NCBI RefSeq assembly: GCF_029633865.1 | Contig: NC_079211.1 | Span: 143,313,252-143,377,251 of the forward strand | Origin: Lampris incognitus | Lineage: Eukaryota; Chordata; Actinopteri; Lampriformes; Lampridae | Length of the DNA: 64,000 bases | Direction: 5' to 3' | In this document: positions 27,509 through 39,277 of the stretch, piece after piece | How positions within the stretch are numbered: the stretch's first letter is position 1 | How the letters are laid out: each line of letters starts with the position of its first letter | Notes under the pieces: generated by a model | Told to the model about the DNA's origin: nothing | Databases searched by the model: none | The model's input: the letters and a program-made list of their open reading frames with translations, nothing else | Made by a program: the position numbers and the translations under genes

Positions 27509-27689
27509 ATTGTGGCAGGATGAGGAAAAACACAGGAGACGAAGGCGAGTTTGAACTTTATTCCTCGGCTCCAGAACCAAACTGAAACAGGAACAACCCT
27601 GCACCAGAGAGCCCGGGAACATTAACCACGCCCCCGGCTCACAGCCCTGCTGGGTGAGAGGCACAGCCCCTTGTGTCCGCCACAATATA
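27509..27689. mobile_element. Possible MITE (about 180 bp)
   Basis: The outer pair ATATTGTGGC (27508) and GCCACAATAT (27680) forms a 10-bp inverted repeat around non-coding sequence. No clear target duplication. Sequence related to its left half (TTGTGGC..GGCG..TTTA) may occur at about 25576. Confidence 0.4.
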
Positions 27690-28111
27690 CCAAAATTGAC
27701 AATCGGGGATTACCCGAGGGGGTGTTTTTTTCTTAACACTGGTTTTGAACACGATACTACACCATATGATATAAACAAGTAATTTCAATCTATCTCATCT
27801 GTGCAGTACAAAAATAATGCACAGTGCAAAATGAGAATTGCAAATCCTATATTGTCCATATTTCAGTGTTAGATGGCATCACATTTGATGTCGCCAAATG
27901 CCTCGGAGGCCTTACAATCCATGCAGGGGCAGAGCCTTTATGGGACAGAGCTTGGTGATCTGCTGTGGGGAACATATTTCTTTGTATTGATCCTGTTCTA
28001 CCAGACTTGTATTCCTCAATTAGCTCTACTTATGATACCGTTTCCAAATGAAGGTCACCCATATCCTGATCAGATCTCACACACAGACACACAGACACAC
28101 ACACACATATA

Positions 28112-29331
28112 CACTCACCGGCCACTTTATTAGGCACACCCGTCCAACTGCTCGTTAACGCAAATTTCTAATCAGCCAATCACATGGCAGCAACTCTATA
28201 CATTTAGGCATGTAGACATGGTCAAGACGATCTGCTGCAGTTCAAACCGAGCATCAGAATGGGGAAGAAAGGTGATTTAAGTGACTTTGAACGTGGCATG
28301 GTTGTTGGTGCCAGACGGGCTGGTCTGAGTATTTCAGAAACTGCTGATCTACTGGGATTTTCACGCACAACCATCTCTAGGGTTTAAAGAGAATGGTCTG
28401 AAAAAGAGAAAATATCCAGTGAGCGGCAGTTCTGTGGGCGAAAATGCCTTGTTGATGCCAGAGGTCAGAGGAGAATGGCCAGACTGGTTCGAGCTGATAG
28501 AAAGGCAACAGTAACTACAATAACCACTCATTACAACCGAGGTATGCAGAAGAGCATCTCTGAACGCACAACACGTCGAACCTTGAGGCAGATGGGCTAC
28601 AGCAGCAGAAGACCACACCGGGTGCCACTCCTGTCAGCTAAGAACAGGAAACTGAGGCTACAATTCACACAGGCTCACCAAAATTGGACAATAGAAGATT
28701 GGAAAAACGTTGCCTGGTCTGATGAGTCTCGATTTCTGCTGCGACATTCGGATGGTAGGGTCAGAATTTGGCATCAACAACATGAAAGCATGGATCCATC
28801 CTGCCTTGTATCAACGGTTCAGGCTGGTGGTGGTGGTGTAATGGTGTGGGGGATATTTTCTTGGCACATTTTGGGCCCCTTAGTACCAATTGAGCATCGT
28901 GTCAACGCCACAGCCTACCTGAGTATTGTTGCTGACCATGTCCATCCCTTTATGACCACAGTGTTCCCATCTTCTGATGGCTACTTCCAGCAGGATAACG
29001 CGCCATGTCATAAAGCTCGAATCATCTCAGACTGGTTTCTTGAACATGACAATGAGTTCACTGTACTCAAATGGCCTCCACAGTCACCAGATCTCAGTCC
29101 AATAGAGCACCTTTGGGATGTGGTGGACCGGGAGATTCGCATCATGGATGTGCAGCCGACAAATCTGCAGCAACTGCGTGATGCTATCATGTCAATATGG
29201 ACCAAACTCTCTGAGGAATGTTTCCAGTACCTTGTTGAATCTATGCCACGAAGGATTAAGGCAGTTCTGAAGGCAAAAGGGGGTCCAACCCGGTACTAGC
29301 AAGGTGTACCTAATAAAGTGGCCAGTGAGTG
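28112..29331 (+). mobile_element. Tc1-like DNA transposon copy 2 (1220 bp)
   Basis: Ends CACTCACCGGCCACTTTATT and the inverted AATAAAGTGGCCAGTGAGTG are each flanked by TA (28110-28111, 29332-29333). It is the same family and length as 9298-10517, in the opposite orientation. Flanks are CA and TA microsatellites. Confidence 0.95.
28259..29299 (+). pseudogene. Tc1-like transposase, one nonsense codon
   Basis: The frame from ATG 28259 to TAG 29297-29299 covers 346 residues, the expected size, and is interrupted only by TAA at codon 43 (28385-28387) where copy 1 has a Tyr codon. Catalytic blocks are intact: WSDESRF, QQDNAPCH, and SPDLSPIEHLWD with N-to-S in the last. The break is in the N-terminal helix-turn-helix region, so only an N-truncated product could start downstream. 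Confidence 0.93.
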
Positions 29332-29356
29332 TATATACATATATATATACGTATAT

Positions 29357-29586
29357 GGGTGGCACGGTGGCACAGTGGTTAGCACGGTCCCCTCACAGTA
29401 AGAAGGTCCTGGGTTCGAGCGCCAGGGTAGTACAACCTTGGAGGTCGTCCTGGGTCGTCCTCTGTGTGGAGTTTGCGTGTTCTCCCCGTGTCTGCGTGGG
29501 TTTCCTCCAGGTGCTCCAGTTTCCTCCCGCAGTCCAAAGACATGTAGGTCAGGTGAATCAGCCATACGAAATTGTCCCTAGGTATG

Positions 29587-29652
<66 letters not shown>

Positions 29653-29777
29653 AGCCCTGTGTGATGGTCTGGCGGCCTGTCAAGGGTGTCTCCCTGCCTG
29701 CCCCCCAATGACTGCTGGGATAGGCTCCAGCATCCCTGCGACCCTGAGAGCAGGATAGGTGGTTCGGCTAATGGATG
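29357..29777 (+). mobile_element. SINE family A, ATGG-tail subtype with internal (GT)n expansion
   Basis: Head GGTGGCACGGTGGCACAGTG and B box GGTTCGAGCG (last base mutated) are followed by the family core. A (GT)n run of about 64 bp (29588-29651) splits core and 3' part. The tail reads GGTTCGGCTAATGGATG. It lies 25 bp from the end of Tc1-like copy 2. Confidence 0.85.
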
Positions 29778-29892
29778 TGTATATAAATATATATAAAAAA
29801 TAAAAAATAAAATAAATATATATATATGTGTGTGTGTGTGTGGCATTAAATTAACAGTGTAATTATTGCCATTTTCTTCAAGGGAATGCTAT

Positions 29893-30117
29893 CAAAATTA
29901 CTTGATAAGTGGAAATTACTTGATAAGTGGAAATTACTTGATGATAATTAGAAATTACTTGATGATAAGTGGAAATTACTTGACAATAGGTGGAAATTAC
30001 TTGATGATAAGTGGAAATTACTTGACGATAAGTGGAAATTACTTGATGATAAGTGGAAATTACTTGACGATAGGTGGAAATTACTTGACGATAAGTGGAA
30101 ATTCCTTGATTAGAAGT
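29893..30117. repeat. 18/21-bp minisatellite
   Basis: About eleven tandem units of GAAATTACTTGATGATAAGTG, with 18-bp variants lacking GAT at the left. Direct tandem units without unique spacers, so not a CRISPR. Confidence 0.95.
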
Positions 30118-30412
30118 GGAGACAGCCATTCAGAGCATTTTTTCGATGCGCTCTGAGCATGACATCACTCACCCTGGCCAACTCTACTTTCCCTGAACTG
30201 GGTCAGAGAGGTGACCCAGGTTTTGTCCGCCCCACTTTCCCAGGGACTGGGCCAGGGTGGCGTGTCCAGGGAACCGCCGAGGCACTGATGTTATGGCGGT
30301 CTTATAAAGCGACAGACAAATGATGTTGCACGACCCCCACCCCACCCCACCCCACCCCCCTGTTTAGACAGGGTTGTTCCAGTTCTCTGTGCTCTGAATG
30401 GCTGTCTCCACT
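30115..30412. mobile_element. MITE-like element with perfect 23-bp inverted ends
   Basis: Arm 30115-30137 (AGTGGAGACAGCCATTCAGA, then GCA) is perfectly inverted at 30390-30412. The interior is non-coding with C-rich runs. It directly adjoins the minisatellite, sharing its last AGTGG. Confidence 0.65.
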
Positions 30413-30737
30413 CGGGTCCTCTTTCCAAAAGAGACATGGCATTAACATGGGGATAAAAATAATGTTTCTCCTCTCAGTGTCAGAACTGCCTTGCGGAAGA
30501 ATGGCGAAACATCTTTAAAACTGAAAACTAATGTCCAGTGAACAGATTTAAACCTCACCTGGAATCCTTATTTTCCATTACACAGATTTTCAGAGACATC
30601 TCTGAACAGATTATAGCGTTTTTTTCTCCACTTAAAATTATTACCCCTCCACCCTCACCCCACCCCAGGTAGCCTGGGAGGGGATTATGCATTTGGTAAT
30701 GCACACACACGTGTGAGAGAGTGTGTGTGTGTGTGTG

Positions 30738-31860
30738 TGTGTGTCTGTCCGCGGCTAATCTCGCATACTACTGGACCTATCGGCCTGACATTTGTTTTGC
30801 ACAGTTGCTCAAGAACCTCTCGTGCTCGTGGTGATTCAAAACCTTTGAAAAACGTTTGTCCTCGCTACTGCCACTCCCTCCCTTCATTCAGTCTCTAGCT
30901 CGCTCGACCAACGCCGCTCCCTGCCCGACCTGAGTCAACCGTGCGCAAAACATTGTGTTCAGGTACGAGTCTTGAAAGTAAACGAGAAGTTGATCGTATT
31001 TCACGAGCCAGCAAATCATTGGCTGCTGATCTCAGCACAGGAGAACGGGAGGAGCACTGGGTGAACCAAAAAATAATGACCTGTGTTTAGGGGTAAACCG
31101 TTAACGCTCACGCTTGAGCGCTGCACATTAAAAGCTTTTTCATCAGGGTGTCCGGGTAGCATGGCGGTCTATTCCGTTGCCTACCAACATGGGGATCGCC
31201 AGTTCGAATCCCCGTGTTACCTCCGGCTTGGGCTTGGTCGGGCGTCCCTACAGACACAATTGGCCGTGTCTGCGGGCAGGAAGCCGGATGTGGGTATGTC
31301 CTGGTCGCTGCACTAGCGCCTCCTCTGGTTGGTCAGGGCACCTGTTCAGGGGGAAGGGGGACTGGGGGGGGGGTAGCATGATCCTCCCATGTGCTATGTC
31401 CCCCTGGCGAAACTCCTGTCAGGTCAAAAGAAGCAGCTGGCGACTCCACATGTATAGGAGGAGGCGTGTGGTAGTCTGCAGCCCTCCCCGGATTGGCAGA
31501 GGGGGTGGAGCAGAGACCAGGACAGCTCGGAAGAGTGGGGTAATTGGCCGGGTACAATTGGGGAGAAAAAGGTGGGAAAAAACCATCACTCAACTTGGGC
31601 ATTATGCAAAAGTCTTATAATGGCAGGAAAAACACTGGTTTTTCCTGTCCATGTGTGTGCGGATCTGTCCGCTGCTAATCTCGCGTACTACTGGACTTGT
31701 CAGCCTAATAATGTTTGTGCACAGTTATGACTGTATGATCCAGGACCTCTCATGGTTGCGGTGATTGAAACCCTTTGAAAAACCTGCTTTATACCACAAC
31801 TGATTGCTACCTCCTCAGCAGGTTAGCTGCCAAATCTGAGCACCGGAGAAGGAGAGATAC
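30738..31860 (+). repeat. Two direct copies of an unidentified repeat, split by a SINE
   Basis: The segment from about 30738 (TCTGTCCGCGGCTAATCTCG, CATACTACTGGAC, CCTTTGAAAAAC) recurs from about 31660 (CTGTCCGCTGCTAATCTCG, GTACTACTGGAC, CCTTTGAAAAAC) in the same orientation, about 920 bp apart. Both end near a motif of the type GAGCACNGGAGAA. The SINE at 31146 lies between. Class unknown. Confidence 0.6.
31146..31580 (+). mobile_element. tRNA-derived SINE, family B (GGCGTCCGGGTGGC)
   Basis: The head has a tRNA-like B box (GTTCGAATCCC) after ATGGCGGTCTATTCCGTTGC. The body contains GTCCCTACAGACACAATTGG, GCCTCCTCTGG and GGCGACTCCACATGTAT, and the 3' end is ACAATTGGGGAGAAAAAG. Six copies in the window; four on + are nearly full length. 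Confidence 0.85.
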
Positions 31861-33400
31861 GCCTGGCAGGGATCTGCAGTCGAGTGTACTCTTCTAGTTC
31901 TTATTATGTCAAGTCAAGTTAACCTTCACTGGGGTTCAGAGGGCACACAATAAACCAACTCTGAGGCCCTTTTGTGCAGGTTATATACCACTAATCATCT
32001 CATTGCCCTGAAAAACTGCCCTTATTTGCACCAAGGTTGTGTGGTTCTGTCTTTCCCTCTGTGAGGGGAAAAGGCCACAATGCTGGCAGAGAGCTTCCAT
32101 GGGCAAGACGTTCAATTACTTCAGTTGACAAGGAGCAATAAATGACAAATTAAGTGGCTGGCACCGAACGCTTCTTGAAGCGGGCGGCATCAGAATACTA
32201 ACGTCAGCTGTGTCGGACACTGGGGACATCAGAATGCCTGAAAAATTGTCAACTGCAATGGGTAAACAGGCCACATATATCGGCTTGAGTTCTTCATCTC
32301 AATCCAGAATCCTTAGCTCTGGGTTTTTTCTTATGATTGTGAGAGGAAATATTTTGTTCTAGTCGTCCTGTATTTTTAAGAGATGAATATCGACGTCTTA
32401 TGTTTGGCAGCATTGAGATTTAGATGAAACTCTTCTATTTAAGTCTGTTCAGTTTGTAATAGAACAGACTGGAAAAAAGGTAAAGTGGTTGTTAACAAGA
32501 CAGGAATGCTGTTTGCGCAATGAATCTGTCTCACTGTTACATCAGAATGACGATTTTTGGCCAAGTCAAAAAAATGAGTATAACAATTTGAACCAGTGGA
32601 GCTTTTTGTCCGTGGAAGTCTCTGTGTTACTGTGACTGCCGAACATAGCAGATTAATCTTCCGTTGTTGTCTACTCCGTGTCTAAAGTGCAGCAAAAATA
32701 ATCAAACGGGAGGCCAAATTTGACTATTGCGGCACATAATCAATTATATTTACTGCTCCCGATCCCACATGGCTCAAAGAACAGCGACAGGCACGGGTGT
32801 ACTGGGAAAGAAATTCAGCCCTGGACTTATCAGCTGGGACCAGCCTGGGGGGGATTGATATGTACAGTATATACGACAGCCAGTTACGGTTGGGGGGGGG
32901 GGGGTTAATGTAATTACAGGATATAGCCCACTAGATTTAGCACCCTAGTCCTTGCTGGTAATGATATAGTCTATTCCAGGACATATTTCAGTTGGCACAG
33001 ACTTATACTGTAACATGCCATCATCATTATGGCGTGAATAATAACAGTGGGGTCAAATGGGAGCAGCCGAAAGTAGTAGTAGTAGTAGCCTGTCGGTGGG
33101 GTCATTTTGTGACCACAAGTTACAGCAGATTTAACTCAACATGTAGCCTCACCTATAATTTAAGGTCCATCTTACCGCTTCGGTCTGGTCCTCTTAAATA
33201 GTGTTGCTGGCTACTTGAGGATGCTGATGCCGAAACACTTGTCGATTTTTTTCCCCCCCATGGCGCACACCCATTGCCGCTGTGGGATACGCGTTGCAAA
33301 TTGTGGTCACTCACTAACTTAAGGATGACCTGGGAGGGACGTTTAGTAGGAGGCGCTCGCAAGCAATGTATGGACACATGGAGGACAACAAATGCCATTG
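31861..33400. other. Intronic stretch, nothing assigned
   Basis: There is no recognisable coding or transposon feature. A short (AGT)n run lies at 33075. Confidence 0.35.
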
Positions 33401-33452
33401 CAGAGGCGAAGACACGCCAAAGCTAGCTCGCTATATACTAGTTAGCCTAGTT

Positions 33453-33710
33453 TTACTCATGACACTTTAGGATATGAATAATCCCTGGAATATAATCGTT
33501 AACTTGCTGGTGCCCCGCCTTTCTCATTGAACACTGCCTTGCTCCACCTTTATGCGCAGCACAGGTGTACCGTGGGTCTGGACGGTTTCGTGCTCGTTTA
33601 CATTTGGAGGCCTGTGCCTCTAATGCCTGCTTCCTTTTTTCAATCATTTTTTTGGCCCCTCCTTTACTTTTTAACATTTTCTTGTCCATGGCTTTTGTTG
33701 GCCATTTCAC
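33453..33710 (-). pseudogene. Possible hAT/ZMYM-like transposase N-terminal remnant
   Basis: The minus-strand frame has a Lys-rich start with KSKGGAKKMIEKRKQALEAQ and ASKCKR, resembling the short N-terminal stretch of ZMYM1-like hAT-derived transposases found across fish genomes. No zinc finger or catalytic part follows. The flanks at 33770-33950 contain CACTGG/CCAGTG motifs that could be element ends. Tentative. Confidence 0.35.
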
Positions 33711-33959
33711 TGCGGTGCGCTACTTTTGCATTAGTCCAGAATGTACGCACATTGACTAACTTGGTTGTGATTGGCCAGTGAGCCCAGTCCTGGAACCCGC
33801 ACGCAGCACGCTGTCATGTGCACCCCGAATGACAGGCACACAGGGCCTGTAAATGGATTTTTTGACGGTCCACTGGCCTACCGACGCGGCAGCCCACGGT
33901 ATGCCCGATGGCCAGTACACCACTGGCAGCAGGGTAGTGCTTTCACCCAAAAGGCAGAC

Positions 33960-36900
33960 AACCTTTTCTGACCACAGTATGCAGACAGACCCTAAAGCTG
34001 TTGCTTACACAGCTCGCTAAAGCTCTGATCGTCTCTGTGGGTTGAAACGTGTTGTGTGCGAAACGCCTCCAGGTTCCCGACCCTTCTAGCTCCCCCTACC
34101 TCCCTCCACATGTCTAACTTATGGGAATTATCACACCCGCGGTGGTTGGGTCACGTCTCGTTGAACAGACAGGGCTGCGTAACTGAGTCATGCTGCAGCA
34201 TATTCGTCAGGATAAACAAGAGACTTCCAATGTGACTGCCACATGGATGTTCAAGGTGACCCCCTACGGAGATCCTGTCAAGTTACCCAAGTTACTGAGG
34301 AGACACACCAGGGCAGCGCCATGCATATTCTCCAGTGGGGGAAGGAGTCACATGGAGGAGATTCATTCGTCTTCATAAAGAGACCCATCTAACTGGTCGG
34401 GCTTCAGAGCTGCTAGTTAGAGGGGAGAAGAAATGCTCTTTGGCAGAACTGCTCATTTTGCAGACCTAGAATAAAGCACATTTTAATTGATCCTGTTAGT
34501 GTTTGGCAACACAGCAGCTCCTAAATTGATGGGAGAAAACACTTTGAGTCTACAATTTCTCAAGTATGTCAAAGCAGTGTCAAACCCTTTGTTTGACGAG
34601 AGGGGAGGGAGTGATACGATGATGACGATGATGCATGTTTTTGTACAAGAGCTACTGTATCACCGTACCGGCTATATAGTACTTCACTTGAGTCATCCAT
34701 TATCCAGCCGCAATATTCATGTCTCATTACTGCAGATGAATCTTCAGCGTGCCTCAGCCCCCGTATATCACCTGTGCTCTCCGAGTGAAGACCGCTCCTC
34801 TGCGGTAATATCACAAGAGGCCAACAGCTGGCCGCAGTTCATTTCTTGCCACCTCACATTTTCAGCCACATCAATACTGGACAAGTCTGTTCAAGTTCAG
34901 GGGCTGTTCCTGTCGCACTTTAACAAATGGCCATCTTCCGGCCTCCTCTGAAAGAAACCGACAAACGAACAAGGATAATCCAAATCTTTTTGGGATTTTT
35001 TTTCTCCCCCCCTGTGCAAGTCCATTGTCATGAATATCTCCCGTGCAGCCTGTCGTTAAACTTCAACCCAAACACAACCGTAAGAACAGGGATAAAATCT
35101 AATATGGGAGGGGGGGGGGTGTTTATGCATCCAAATGTTTTTTTTTGTGTGCAGTATGCTTAAGACTTCATTTTGGTACAGAAACAAGAAGGGACATTGA
35201 TTATACCCCTTCGTTGCTGTGTTCACATGCACACGCATCTGCATGCATGTGCTCACAAACACACATGTGCACATATGTGCATGCACACTGATGAAATGTA
35301 CCGTATACAAACACAGACGTGCACGATATATGCACATGCACATGCACTCAAACATGTACATAAGTGTACTATCTTCCCAAGTGTTTTGGGTTCAACATAC
35401 AAGGTATTCTTTAGAGTTGTCACCATGGAAACTGGACAGCAGTGAAAGGCCCGTCCTACGGTTAACTGAGCGATGGTATGACAGCGCTCCCGATCTGAGA
35501 ATGCAATGTTTTGATGAGACAGTTCATCACCATATTTCAACATAAATCGCCAACCCCTATTGAGATCACACAGCTACATGTATGTGTATATTTGATTTTA
35601 GAGACGCGTGAGATCAATTTCTATAGATGGAAAGGTGTTTTTTGTTTTGTTTTTTGTTTTAATAGGCTTTTAGTCTTTACCCCGACCTGTTGTGGATTAT
35701 CCTCTATAGGGCTGCAAAAAGCACCGCGCTGAATTAATTACATTAGATCTGAGGTAGACGCGGTGAATAATGCACCGCACGGAAACCTAAGTGACAACCG
35801 AGGGTGAAAACGTTCCTCTGCTGTTTAGTTATACATCAATAGCCAGACTGGTGCTCTTGGTGCCCCCCCCCCTGTCTTAAGCTCCTAAAAGGCCGTCTTG
35901 TCTTGAAGGTAGAAACTCGAGGGGGCGGCGGGGGGGGGTTTACTGCTCAAAAAGACTTCCCTTTTTTCCTGACTTAGAAAAATTAAACTATTTTTGCCAC
36001 TGCCCTGTACAACACGTGGATTATAAGAGTTCATTTACTCTGGGGCAAGATAACTCGATGATCCACGTGAAAGACCGGACTCTTCAATTTGTCCCCTTTC
36101 CACATTTGCAGTGAAATTGTCGATAAACACATATTGGACGAATTGCTGTGGGCCGTGAGAGTAATAGAGAAAAGTCGTGGCTGGAGAATTTCACCCTCAG
36201 GTCAAAAGTAAGTCCGCCCATGAGGATTCGTAAGAGGTGTTGGCTCGTACCAACAATCCATTCAGATTTCTTAAGTTTGCCCCGCTTCAAATCCCGCTTA
36301 AACCCTGCGCAGCAGAGAAATGCGACATCTGGCAGACATCAAATCACATTTCTCCGCAGTCCAAATGTACCAAAAAAAAAAAAAAAAAAGGCATATGATG
36401 TGGGCTAGATTTATTCTCCCTGTTATGGAGATTGCTGGAATTGCATCAAAGGACATATTGTTTTAGTCCTGAGCATGCAGCATTGTAAGCCCCGTCGCTC
36501 ACATTTTATCCTTCAACATATGCGCGTCTTGTTACTTCTGTCAGTCGATTACAAAGGCATAGGATTAATATGTACAAAAATTCTTACAATATGCTGCCGC
36601 TCCTGCTGCAAGTAGAAGACCCGAGAGGTGAGAATAATTATATTATTATAAGGACACGTGCATTTAATGGCTCTTTTACCAGCAGCATCTGCGAGTGTGT
36701 GTTCAGGGATGTGAGTGGGTGTAAAAAAGGGAAGGGAGGAGGAGGAGGAGGAGGAGGAGAAGAGACATTCACAGAGAGGGCGAGTATAACAGACAGCTTT
36801 CCACCTACTGTATGACTCCCACCGCTCACCGGGTAAATCTATTGTTCTATCGATCATCCATCGTTCTCGCCGCGCATATCCGGGGCGCTTATATCTGCAT

Positions 36901-37379
36901 ACATCGGGGGGTGGGGGGTTGGGGGGGGGGGAGACACGAGCCGACTCATAAAACGTCCATCCAGTAAATAACGGTAAATCTGAGCACGCGCTGCCAACGC
37001 TGATGAGCAGAAAATGGGATGAGCAGTATTAGAAAGAGATAAATCCCAGCACCCCCCCCACCCCACCCCACATCCGAAGGATTACGGTTATTGTGACAAA
37101 TGTGAAACACTTTTCAAATAGAAATGTAATTACATGGCGGATGTGAAGGTCTGCAAAAAAAAGGAGCGTCTTCTCTGCATTATCTAGTCCATGCAGTGCC
37201 CCCCCCCCTTATCTTGATGGGGGGGGGGGAGTGTTTCTCTGCGACGTCCACAAACCAAACCAAACCTCAGTGGGCACGACAGTGGGCAGCGTCGTGTGCG
37301 CCGTAGTTTACCTAATTAAATTAAACTTCACGTAGAAAGTGCTTCGTCGGCGGTAATCACCTCGTGCGTCAATCTATAC
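33960..37379. other. Intronic non-repetitive stretch; possible regulatory DNA
   Basis: There is no coding or transposon signal. It contains a CA/TG-rich patch at 35225-35350, a GGA run at 36738 and G/C homopolymers. Segments at about 35700-36120 and 36420-36680 (CTGAATTAATTACATTAG, CCTTCAACATATGCGCG) have a composition like conserved non-coding elements. Confidence 0.3.
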
Positions 37380-37960
37380 CGGAAACCGCGCGCGTGCTCG
37401 CGAACGCGCGTGGGCCCGATCGACGCGCGACGGGCCCAGTTTGTCCTCGGCGACCCTCGCTGGCGGCGGACCCGGGAGAGAGGGGGGGGGGGCCTCGCCG
37501 CCATTAGCATGCCGTCCGGCGTCCGTGGCTGTGCGGCCTTAACAGACAGCCGCGATAATAGAGGCCTGTCTGTGCTCGCGCCCTCCGCGGCGCGGACCAC
37601 TTACTTGAATCGCCCAGCTGAGCGGGGGGGGGGGGGGGGCAGCAACAGCAGCAGCAGCGCCGCGAGAGCGCAGGACGTGGTTAATATGCCGGCGGGAGCT
37701 CGCGCCGGTCCGAGCGAGGCGCGCCGGCGCGCGGGGGGTGGGGGTGGGGGGCGCAGCTGTTTGTCACCTAAGCCGGAAACCACGTGGGAGCGGTGCGCGA
37801 GGGGAACAAGCGGAGTGAATGCTTTTCTATAAGCGGTCACAAGCTAATCATAATTAACGGCTGTGGGCTGCGTCACGGGTGTTTTAGACCCCCCCGCGCG
37901 CTCTGCGCCATTTGCGCCGATGTGTCGTGGCAGAGACGCGCCGCCAGGGTGGGAGAAGAA
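37380..37960. promoter_or_regulatory. Intronic CpG-rich block (candidate CpG island)
   Basis: About 580 bp with very frequent CpG (GCGCGCGTGCTCGCGAACGC, CGAGGCGCGCCGGCGCGCGG), a short CAG run and G runs. There is no convincing coding frame. It sits 31 kb into the long intron and could be an alternative promoter or a regulatory island. Confidence 0.5.
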
Positions 37961-38217
37961 GAATCGGGCCTTCTTGTGATGGAAGTGCCCCCCCCCCATT
38001 TTCGCACCGTTTGACAGAGAGGGGGTTTTTATGTCGGGGCTTTGTCTACTTTCTGCAGCTCTTTTTGTTTTTGTTTTCAGTGCAGCAACCGTATCGCATC
38101 GATTTCAGCTGGACTCAAAAGATAAATAGGGTTTTTTTTTCCTACATCCTGTCAGAACAGCCTTGTGTTTTGATATCTGGGTGTAATGTAAAAAAAGAGA
38201 AAAGGGTGTGTTTGTAG

Positions 38218-38516
38218 CAGGGGCGGATCTACAGGGTGGCAAAGGGGTGGCAGCTGCCACCTCTGGGACGCAGTCTTGCCACCCCATTTATAAATCAGAT
38301 AATACGTTTTTAAAAGTATATTTTATGTACGTGCATGGTGAAAGTCAATGAGACCCGCGCCAAACTCATCTCAAACATAAGTCGCCGATTTAAGAATCCC
38401 CCCTCTGACAGGCGCGGATCTACAGGGTGGCAAAGGGGTGGCAGCTGCCACCTCTGGGACACAGTCTTGCCACCCCTTTGCCACCCCGGGGAAAAAACTC
38501 TCTGGATCCACTACTG
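38218..38516. mobile_element. hAT-type MITE with internal duplicated block (299 bp)
   Basis: Ends CAGGGGCGGATCTA and TGGATCCACTACTG are imperfectly inverted and flanked by an 8-bp duplication GTTTGTAG/GTTCGTAG (one mismatch). A block of about 75 bp (GGATCTACAGGGTGGCAAAG and following) occurs at both 38223 and 38415 in direct orientation. Non-coding. Confidence 0.75.
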
Positions 38517-39277
38517 GTTCGTAGTGATACTGGCGTCGCAGAAGTGATCCATTGGCCGACGGGCTTCATGCACAGAATAGTAACACAGCATGCTTTTTAG
38601 ATTCTCCACTCGTGGGCGGAAGACGCCATTGCCAGGAGAAGGGGTCACATCGCCCGGGGTCAGAAGGCCAGTGGTCATGCCTTGCTGAAGGCAAACTAGT
38701 CCGAGAGACTGACTTTTGCTGATGGCTGACTTGGCAGCACAGGTCTCGGGAGAAGGACGCACTCATTTGTCCCGGCGTGACTTCCCCCTCCGTTGGCACG
38801 ATTTTTGATTTATGCGTTTCCAAATCTCGCCCTTTCTTCATTTCGCTATTTATCACCTCATGTTTTGCAGTGATTTCCTTTCTGTCACCCAAATCACTTC
38901 CCGTATTTGCTTGCCCCCCCCCCCAGGTGATTTCTGTCCACGGTCCACAAAGGTATTTTAGCCCCCTGAGCCCAAAACAGTATTTTTTTTCTTTTACCCT
39001 TATTTTTCCAATTTCTTCATTGCGTGATATCATTGTGTTTTATCAGATTAAATGAAGAAAATAAGGGCGGGTCATTTTTAAGGAATTTTTAGGGCTGGCA
39101 GCACTTTTACCGACAGAACAAAAATCTCGGACGGGCTTGGAAGAATTGCGACAATGCCTGATTGAGCAAAAAGTTTGTTACAAATAACGGTGTGAATACC
39201 TCCCAAATCTGAAATGTGATAAAAGTGCATTGCCATATATAAAAAACTGAGATTTAACTATATTACTCTGTGTTGAG

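Noticed and set aside
29893..30117. CRISPR-like regular repeats
   Set aside because: A tandem minisatellite without spacers.
31146..31230. tRNA gene (A and B boxes)
   Set aside because: The pol III boxes belong to tRNA-derived SINE heads; no cloverleaf acceptor stem closes, and the sequence runs on into the SINE body. The same applies to family A copies.
34487..34951. 154-codon open frame
   Set aside because: No recognisable domain or composition of a real protein; likely chance.
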